From: Streptomyces bottropensis ATCC 25435
GTDB lineage: Bacteria; Actinomycetota; Actinomycetes; Streptomycetales; Streptomycetaceae
NCBI RefSeq assembly: GCF_000383595.1
Contig: NZ_KB911581.1
Span: forward strand, 5,539,519-5,603,518
Length of the DNA: 64,000 nucleotides
Reading direction: 5' to 3'
Below, piece by piece: positions 58,642 through 64,000 of the stretch. The notes beneath the pieces were generated by a model. The model saw only the letters and a program-made list of their open reading frames with translations, did not search any database and was not told the DNA's origin. The translations under genes were made by a program, and so were the position numbers. Positions within the stretch are counted from its first letter, which is position 1. Each line of letters begins with the position of its first letter.

Positions 58642-60105
58642 CTAATCACACCGGCCGGGCCGTGCCAGCTCTCCTATCGTCGTCTCCAAAGAGTTGAGCG
58701 CTGGTAGGAGATGTGCATGCTCCGCGCCGTAGGCAACCATGTTGCTGCCGGCTTCGAGGAACGCTCGTACGTCGGCATACTCAGCGGACAGCAGTGCAGA
58801 TCCCTCCGGCGAGGAGAGCCGAAGAAAAACCCGTGGCCGTCCTCGCTTCCCAACGTCGGGCCAGACACTGACGTCGCCGAGCCCGTTTCTGCGTTCCAGG
58901 CCGTCTCTCAGGAGGTCCCTGGCAAAAATCCACACCGTTTCGCCCTGGTCGTCTGCCCGAAAGCGTGCTTCCACTGCGTAGGGGTCAGATACGCGATATG
59001 TCAGCCGGGTGTGCAAGCTTGAGGTCAGCGCCAGTGACTCGCGTTCCTCGATGTGGAGCAACATAGGCAGTTCGGCAGACAGTTCGTGCACCCCGCCAAC
59101 CAGCGTCTGCCGCAGCGTCATTCCGCCTGAGGCGGCCGGTTGCCTCCGGTCCCGACCTGTTCTGCTGCTGTCTCGGGCGCAGCGAGGGTGTTGAGGCGCA
59201 GCACCTGTCTTCGGAAGCAGCAGTCCGCCGCCGACCGCCGTGTAAGCGCAGGTGGTGAAGCGCGCGATGTGGAGGCGTGCGGCCGGTGCAGGATGCACAA
59301 GAAGCCCCGTGGGTGTGGCACTGAACAAGGGCTGCGCGGGATGCGCCCATGGCTCGATCATGTGCCGCAGGTTCTGCAGTCTCTGCTGTTTCCGCCCCGC
59401 CCATGCCCAGCCGAGCGTGTGGAGTGTAGGGGATGCGTGCATCTGGATGTCCGGCGCGAGAAGCTGCATTGCCTGTCGGCATGCATCGGTGAAGGAGGGG
59501 ATCGCCTGTGGTTCACCGCTTGGGCTGCGCAGCACGGAGACCAGCATGTCGTGCCATGGCTGCGTGTCCTGGCGCCTGGAGAAGATCACCGTCCCGTCGC
59601 CACGAGGGATGCCGCGTTGTGCTCTGCCTGACCTGACGGCTTCGTCGAATCCGCCCGTCGGCCTCAGTGTGCTGCGGAGTAGGTCGGCTGCCGAGGGATC
59701 CATCCAGAAGCGTGGTGCAAGTAGTTGGCGTCTGCTGCCGAGGCTGAGGTGCCGATAGGCGAGGAGAGCAGCCAAAACCGCGCTCTTGCCGGTGCTCGTT
59801 GCCCCGATCAGGATCCCGCAGCGCAATAGCTGGACTTCCTGCGCTGCCTCTTCCGCATCCGTGGGCGCGGCAGGGCGGCTGTCGGCTTCGTCGTCCGGCT
59901 GCGGGTATGAGGTGTTGTCGGGCATGCCGAGCGACTTCGGTGGCCGGCTGGCAGCGTGCGCCATACGGCGCCGGGCGGTGGCGGGAATGTCGCCGGTGGT
60001 GGCGACGACGTGCGGGGCTCCCAGGCTGGAAGCGTCGAGCAGCGCGTCGAATTCTTCATCGGTCGCAGCGAGGTGGTCCATGGGTTCGCCCTTCCGGACG
60101 GTCAT
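58642..60105 (-). CDS. P-loop / SsgA-like domain fusion protein
   Basis: The 487-residue protein joins two parts not normally found together. The N-terminal half has Walker A GILIGATSTGKSAVLAALLA (P-loop ~101-108). The C-terminal ~130 residues fit the SsgA-like sporulation proteins of streptomycetes: LTYRVSDPYAVEARFRADDQ, GETVWIFARDLLRDGL, GDVSVWPDV and ALLSAEYADVRAFLEAGSN. SsgA-like proteins control septum placement and cell-wall remodelling during sporulation and are usually stand-alone. ATG 60105 overlaps the sigma-like gene stop (ATGA). Confidence 0.7.
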   Translation of the reverse strand: MTVRKGEPMDHLAATDEEFDALLDASSLGAPHVVATTGDIPATARRRMAHAASRPPKSLGMPDNTSYPQPDDEADSRPAAPTDAEEAAQEVQLLRCGILIGATSTGKSAVLAALLAYRHLSLGSRRQLLAPRFWMDPSAADLLRSTLRPTGGFDEAVRSGRAQRGIPRGDGTVIFSRRQDTQPWHDMLVSVLRSPSGEPQAIPSFTDACRQAMQLLAPDIQMHASPTLHTLGWAWAGRKQQRLQNLRHMIEPWAHPAQPLFSATPTGLLVHPAPAARLHIARFTTCAYTAVGGGLLLPKTGAAPQHPRCARDSSRTGRDRRQPAASGGMTLRQTLVGGVHELSAELPMLLHIEERESLALTSSLHTRLTYRVSDPYAVEARFRADDQGETVWIFARDLLRDGLERRNGLGDVSVWPDVGKRGRPRVFLRLSSPEGSALLSAEYADVRAFLEAGSNMVAYGAEHAHLLPALNSLETTIGELARPGRCD

Positions 60106-60947
60106 CGTGCTCCCCCTTCCCCGAGGTCGGACTTCTCGGCCAGGTCGGTGAGGATGCGGGCGCGGAGTCGGCCGATGCGGCCTTCCAGCGCCTTCTCGGT
60201 CAGCCCGACCTCGGCGGCGGCCTGCTGCTGGGTGTGGCCCAGCGCGCGCAGGGCGAGTCCTCTGCGGACCTTGGTATCGGTGATGTACGGGAGGATGCGC
60301 TTGATTTCGTCGTGGGTGGCTGCGGCGTAGAAGGGGTCGGTAGCGCGCTGATCGGGGATGTCCCGGTCGCTGGACGCTCCGTCGTCGCTTGGGGGCAGGA
60401 CCAGTTCAGCCTGCCCCAACTGCACGCCGCGGAACCAGCGGATATAGACGGTGCGGAAGGAGCGAATGGAGGCGCCGACGAAGTAGGTGGCCAGGCTGGC
60501 GCCGCCGTACGGGTTCCACTTGCCGCGGATGAGACCGTGCTCGAGGAACAGGTCCAGGCCGGCGACGACGGTCTCGGTGGCGACCTCGGAGCGGGCGTCG
60601 GCGTCCCAGTCGGGTGCGGTCATGTGAAGCGGGACGGGCCGGCCGGCTCGCCGGGACTGGGCGAAGATCTCGCCGGTACCCGTCCACTTGTTGATGGTCA
60701 GCCACCCGTACTCCATCAGCCGGGTGGTGGTCTTCTCGTAGCGCGGGCCCTGGAAGTTGTCGGCGCGCAGGATGTCGACGATGCGGACCTCTGCGGCACG
60801 GCGCGCAAGGCGGCCAGCTTCGTCGGAAGGGGTGGCGGCGAGTGTGTTCTCCAGGCTCAACAGGCCTGCGGTGCTGAGCTCCTCGAGCTCTTGGTCCTCC
60901 CGCAAGAGGCCCTGAAGGGCATCCCCCAGGCACATCTCATCCGGCAC
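60102..60947 (-). CDS. Sigma-70-like (ECF-type) transcription factor
   Basis: The ~281-residue protein shows a C-terminal region-4-type helix-turn-helix (LPYITDTKVRRGLALRALG, then HTQQQAAAEVGLTEKALEGR and IGRLRARIL). A central helical part has features of region 2 (VVAGLDLFLEHGLIRGKW; GASLATYFVGASIRSFRTVY). The N-terminal ~80 residues are extra. GTG at 60947 is preceded by AAGGGAG, a better start than the longer frame. It heads an operon with the P-loop/SsgA fusion and probably the nuclease, and it is divergent from a small membrane protein. Confidence 0.65.
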   Translation of the reverse strand: MPDEMCLGDALQGLLREDQELEELSTAGLLSLENTLAATPSDEAGRLARRAAEVRIVDILRADNFQGPRYEKTTTRLMEYGWLTINKWTGTGEIFAQSRRAGRPVPLHMTAPDWDADARSEVATETVVAGLDLFLEHGLIRGKWNPYGGASLATYFVGASIRSFRTVYIRWFRGVQLGQAELVLPPSDDGASSDRDIPDQRATDPFYAAATHDEIKRILPYITDTKVRRGLALRALGHTQQQAAAEVGLTEKALEGRIGRLRARILTDLAEKSDLGEGGAR

Positions 60948-61170
60948 ACTCGCTCCCTTGCGCTCTGCCGCCCCCGTGGGCCCGCTTTTCAGCCTGTCGC
61001 AGAGGTCATAGGCCCCGGCTGCACCTCTCCCCTCGCCCAAACCAAGAGAAAATTATGAGACTCACGTCACACCCTGGTGGGCGGGGGGAAAGCGGCGGCT
61101 GATGGCTAGAGCATTCACGACCACACGCCCCGCCCGGGGCGAAATGCCACCAAGAGAAGCGGACTTCACC

Positions 61171-61371
61171 ATGACCCACGACACCCAGCAGCCCGCCGGC
61201 CAGCCGCTCCTCGGACTGCGCAGCGCCATCGTGCTGATGCTCGGCGTCCTCACCGGCACTGGTGCCGGCGTGCTGACCTACCTCGCCCAGAGCTCGCTGC
61301 CCGCCGCCGGCCTCGCCGCGGGTGCCGGCTTCGGAGTCGGCGTGATGTTCTTCCACGCCATCATCGGCTGA
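61171..61371 (+). CDS. Small two-helix membrane protein
   Basis: The 66-residue protein (MTHDTQQPAGQPLLGLRSAI) has two hydrophobic helices (IVLMLGVLTGTGAGVLTYLA; GLAAGAGFGVGVMFFHAII) and no other feature. ATG 61171, with AGAGAAG upstream, is preferred over an upstream start. It resembles the membrane protein at 8800-9048 in layout. It is divergent from the sigma-like gene and followed by a strong hairpin. Confidence 0.6.
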   Translation: MTHDTQQPAGQPLLGLRSAIVLMLGVLTGTGAGVLTYLAQSSLPAAGLAAGAGFGVGVMFFHAIIG

Positions 61372-61385
61372 CCTCGCCGCGAACC

Positions 61386-61439
61386 GGGGGGTCTTGGGGG
61401 CAGCAGCCGAGTCTGCGACTGCCGCCCCCAAGACCCCCC
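61386..61439 (+). terminator. 16-bp-stem terminator
   Basis: GGGGGGTCTTGGGGGC (61386-61401) and its exact complement (61424-61439) form a strong hairpin with a 22-base loop, 15 bases after the stop of the small membrane protein. Confidence 0.85.
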
Positions 61440-61558
61440 GTCTTGACGGCTGTCTGAGCCACTTGCAGGCGAAATGCCGCAGGTTCGGCTGACAAAGGTG
61501 ACCAAGGCGACCACACTCTGTGTCTAACAGATCATCAGACGTATCGGGGGATGCCGCT

Positions 61559-63643
61559 GTGCCGGTGAACGCGGTGAGTGCGGGGAGAGTGCGGATCGCG
61601 GCGGTGAACGCGGACGACGAGCAGCTGCTGGCCGCTGTCATCGGCCTGGGCGACCGCAATCGCAAGACGCTGGGGTTTTTGCCGCACGCGGCGTTCCGGC
61701 AGGCCGCGCAGGCCGCCACGTTGCTGGCCGCCGTCGAGGGCAGTCGACTGGCTGGCTACGCCCTGTACGGCCTGCCCGGCGACCGGGTCCGCCTGACGCA
61801 CCTGTGCGTCGACGACCACTACCGCGGCCAGGGCATCAACGCGGAGCTGGTCAACGCCATCTCCGAACGGCATGCCGACCGGCTGGGCATCACACTCAAG
61901 TGCCGCAAGAACTACGGCCTCGAGAAGATGTGGACCCGGCTGGGCTTCCAGATGCGCACGGAGGTCGCCGGCCGCGGCCAATCACGTGAACCACTGGTGG
62001 TGTGGTGGCGCAGCCACGGCCATCCCGACCTGTTCACCGACATCGAGTCGCCGGCGCTGGTGACAGCAGCGATGGACTGCAACATCTTCGCCGACCTGCA
62101 CAGCTCGCTCCCACGAAACGGCGCGCAGGAAACCAAGGCCCTGGCCGCCACCTGGCTGGTGGACCTGCTCAAACTGGTCGTTCTGCCACAGCTCGTCGCC
62201 GAGATCCATAACAGCGGCCATGCCGCCGAACGCAAGGTCCAGATCCATGCGCTGATGGGCTATCACCACCCTGAACTCGAACAGATCGACGAGGACCAGG
62301 TCCTCAGGAACTTGATCGAGGCAGCCTGGGAAGACCTGGGCATCGAGCTGCCCCGCACGCCCAATGACAGCGCAGATCTTGCCTATGTCGTCCAGGCCCA
62401 CGCCGCAGGCGTGCAACTGCTGGTGACCCGCGATGAAGGTCTGATCGCCCTCAGCCCTGTGGCGGAGAAGGTGTGCGGGGTGCGGATTTTGGGGCCGACC
62501 GACAGCGTGCTGGCCATCGATGAACTGACCCGCGCGCAGGCCTACCAGCCTGGCAGCCTGCTAGGTACTGCCATGACCACGGCAGCGGTCGCCGCCGGCC
62601 AGGAGCAGCAGCACTTGGTCTTCCTCAACAAGCCCGCCGGCGAGAAGCAGAAGGCCTTCAAAAAGCGGCTGCGGGACTTCGCCGCCCTGCCGGGCCGGTG
62701 GATTCGCCAGCAGATCACCGACCAGGACGGTCGGCTGCTGGCCACCTACTGCCACGAGATCCGCGACGGCGAACTGCACGTCTCGCTGCTGCGCGTGGAC
62801 GAGCAGCATGCGCTCGGCGCCACTTTGGCCCGGCAGCTTCTGTTCCTGCTGCGGCAGCGCTGCCGCACCGAGGGCGTCGAAATCCTCCGTCTGAGTGATC
62901 CCCATTTGCAGCGGACAGTCCGGGCGGCCGCCGAGGAGGACGCCTTCCGCCCGGCCGGCGACAGAAGCCTCGTCGCGCTCGTCCTGGACCGGCTCACCGA
63001 CACTCCAGCCCTCGACGCCCACGCGGCCGAACTCGCCGAACGGCTCGATCTGACGCTGCCTCCGCTCACCGCTCCGTTACCTGCCACCGCCGCGTCCGCA
63101 GTCGAACACGCCTGGTGGCCCGTGAAGATCACCGACGCCGAGCTGCCCACCTTCCTCATTCCCGTCCAGCCGCGCTGGAGCTACGAGCTGTTCGGCTACC
63201 CCGAAGGACTCCTCGCGCGCGACCACAACCTCGGCCTCAGCCGCGAGCACGTCTACTACCGTGCCCCGCTCCCGCGCGGGGAGAGCGCCCCGGCACGCAT
63301 CCTCTGGTACGCCAGCAGCGACGACACCATGAAAGTGTCCGCTGTCTTTGCCTGCTCCAGACTCGAGCAGTGCGTCATCGACGACGGCGAGCGCCTTTAC
63401 GGGCAGTTCAAGCACCTCGGCGTCTACCGTCGCAAAGACGTGCTGGAAACTTCCGAGAAGTACGCGGGCCAGGCGATGGCCCTGCGCTTCTCCGACACCG
63501 CACTGTTCCCATCCACGGTGTCCCACCGGCGACTTGTCGAACTCGGTGCCAGGCACGGGCAGAAGGTCAACGTACAGTCGGTCTCCAAGATCTCACCCGA
63601 CCTGCTCCGCGCCCTGTACGAGGAAGGCCACCGACTGCGGTGA
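61559..63643 (+). CDS. GNAT - PIN - C-terminal domain fusion protein
   Basis: The ~694-residue protein combines an N-terminal GNAT acetyltransferase (LTHLCVDDHYRGQGINAELV, CRKNYGLEKMWTRLGFQM) with a PIN domain. In the PIN part the acidic residues lie in VTAAMDCNIFADLHSS, TPNDSADLAYVVQAHAAG and LLVTRDEGLIALSP. A ~350-residue C-terminal part follows; its end (HLGVYRRKDVLETSEKYAGQ; ALRFSDTALFPSTVSHRRLV) looks like an RNA-binding ASCH/EVE-linked region. The GTG at 61559 with GGGGGA upstream is preferred over GTG 61520. It overlaps the ASCH gene by four bases, so the pair is coupled. The set suggests RNA modification and cleavage. Confidence 0.75.
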   Translation: MPVNAVSAGRVRIAAVNADDEQLLAAVIGLGDRNRKTLGFLPHAAFRQAAQAATLLAAVEGSRLAGYALYGLPGDRVRLTHLCVDDHYRGQGINAELVNAISERHADRLGITLKCRKNYGLEKMWTRLGFQMRTEVAGRGQSREPLVVWWRSHGHPDLFTDIESPALVTAAMDCNIFADLHSSLPRNGAQETKALAATWLVDLLKLVVLPQLVAEIHNSGHAAERKVQIHALMGYHHPELEQIDEDQVLRNLIEAAWEDLGIELPRTPNDSADLAYVVQAHAAGVQLLVTRDEGLIALSPVAEKVCGVRILGPTDSVLAIDELTRAQAYQPGSLLGTAMTTAAVAAGQEQQHLVFLNKPAGEKQKAFKKRLRDFAALPGRWIRQQITDQDGRLLATYCHEIRDGELHVSLLRVDEQHALGATLARQLLFLLRQRCRTEGVEILRLSDPHLQRTVRAAAEEDAFRPAGDRSLVALVLDRLTDTPALDAHAAELAERLDLTLPPLTAPLPATAASAVEHAWWPVKITDAELPTFLIPVQPRWSYELFGYPEGLLARDHNLGLSREHVYYRAPLPRGESAPARILWYASSDDTMKVSAVFACSRLEQCVIDDGERLYGQFKHLGVYRRKDVLETSEKYAGQAMALRFSDTALFPSTVSHRRLVELGARHGQKVNVQSVSKISPDLLRALYEEGHRLR

Positions 63644-64000
63644 ACACCCCCGAACGAGCCCTGCTGCTCTCGCTCCACCCGCGGTTCGCCACAGCCATCC
63701 TCACCGGCACCAAGACCGTCGAACTACGGCGCCAACGCGTCGCCGTCCCCCCCGGCACACCGGTAATCATCTACACCACCTCACCCGTCATGGCACTGAC
63801 CGGAACAGCCCGCCTGACCGGCGTGGACACCGCCGCCCCCGGACAGATCTGGCGCCGCCACCGCAAGAACTGCGGCATCAGCAAAGCCGAATACACCGCC
63901 TACATGGACGGCGCAGCCCGCGCCTCCGCCCTCCTGTTGGACTCCCCCCGCCCGCTGTCCAGCCCGGTCCCCCTCGACCACCTCCGCACCACCAGCGCCT
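63640..64000 (+). CDS. ASCH-domain protein (partial, cut by window edge)
   Basis: The first 120 codons encode an ASCH domain: ERALLLSLHPRFATAILTGT, KTVELRRQRVAVPPGTPVII and YTTSPVMALTGTARLTGVD. ASCH domains bind RNA or cleave modified nucleosides and are often found beside toxins. The GTG at 63640 lies in the stop of the GNAT-PIN gene (GTGA). The protein runs beyond the window. Confidence 0.8.
   Translation, partial: MNTPERALLLSLHPRFATAILTGTKTVELRRQRVAVPPGTPVIIYTTSPVMALTGTARLTGVDTAAPGQIWRRHRKNCGISKAEYTAYMDGAARASALLLDSPRPLSSPVPLDHLRTTSA

Overview
The window is GC-rich actinobacterial DNA, almost certainly from a Streptomyces or a close relative. The evidence is a TerD-family stress gene, an SsgA-like (sporulation-type) domain, DUF6083, lamin-tail and HNH proteins of streptomycete type, many GTG starts, and chains of ATGA/GTGA stop-start overlaps. 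There is no rRNA, tRNA or obvious core metabolism. The number of mobile and conflict genes suggests a chromosome arm or large plasmid; the sequence alone cannot say which.

Layout. 0-14 kb: accessory genes, including TerD, an ECF sigma operon, an XRE regulator with three operator copies, DUF6083, a UvrD-like helicase, an HTH-coiled coil-receiver protein with a small membrane partner, a lamin-tail exoprotein, and a 5'-truncated RHS/HINT toxin with a DUF2750 candidate immunity gene. 14-20.7 kb: an IS21-family element whose istA is split by a 3.3-kb Tn554-like element with two tyrosine recombinases, the second frameshifted. 20.8-24.8 kb: a leaderless ArsR-type regulator, an HNH protein, a kinase-like protein and an IS5 element. 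25-30.7 kb: a small decayed CRISPR array, two IS5-type elements sharing TAA duplications, and a Mu/Tn7-like transposon (DUF6431 protein, DDE transposase, small protein, AAA ATPase).

31.5-46.6 kb is the centrepiece. It is a type I-E CRISPR-Cas operon (cas8e-cas11-cas7e-cas5e-cas6e) with a separate cas3 upstream. In place of cas1-cas2, and joined by a 4-bp overlap between the two added genes, are a TnsB/MuA-like DDE transposase and a TnsC/MuB-like AAA ATPase. Two arrays of degenerate I-E-type repeats lie beyond cas3, with an AbiV gene and a GIY-YIG gene between them. Two ~120-bp inverted modules, at 39.42-39.54 and 46.48-46.62 kb, carry the same ordered set of TTCTCA-N5/6-TGYCAC motifs. They look like transposase-binding ends or operators. 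The likely reading is a CRISPR-guided or CRISPR-coupled transposition system of type I-E that keeps Cas3.

46.9-52.7 kb is a RiPP-like cluster: a 35-residue acidic peptide, a hairpin, then TfuA, YcaO, a methyltransferase, a GpsA-type dehydrogenase, a small membrane protein and an HTTM-type membrane protein, closed by a 24-bp-stem palindrome. An IS256-family element with a perfect 8-bp target duplication follows. 54.7-64 kb holds an ImmA/IrrE metallopeptidase, a PIN protein, a PD-(D/E)XK nuclease, a P-loop/SsgA fusion, a sigma-like factor, a small membrane protein, a GNAT-PIN fusion and an ASCH protein cut by the window end. This part looks like a regulatory or defence island.
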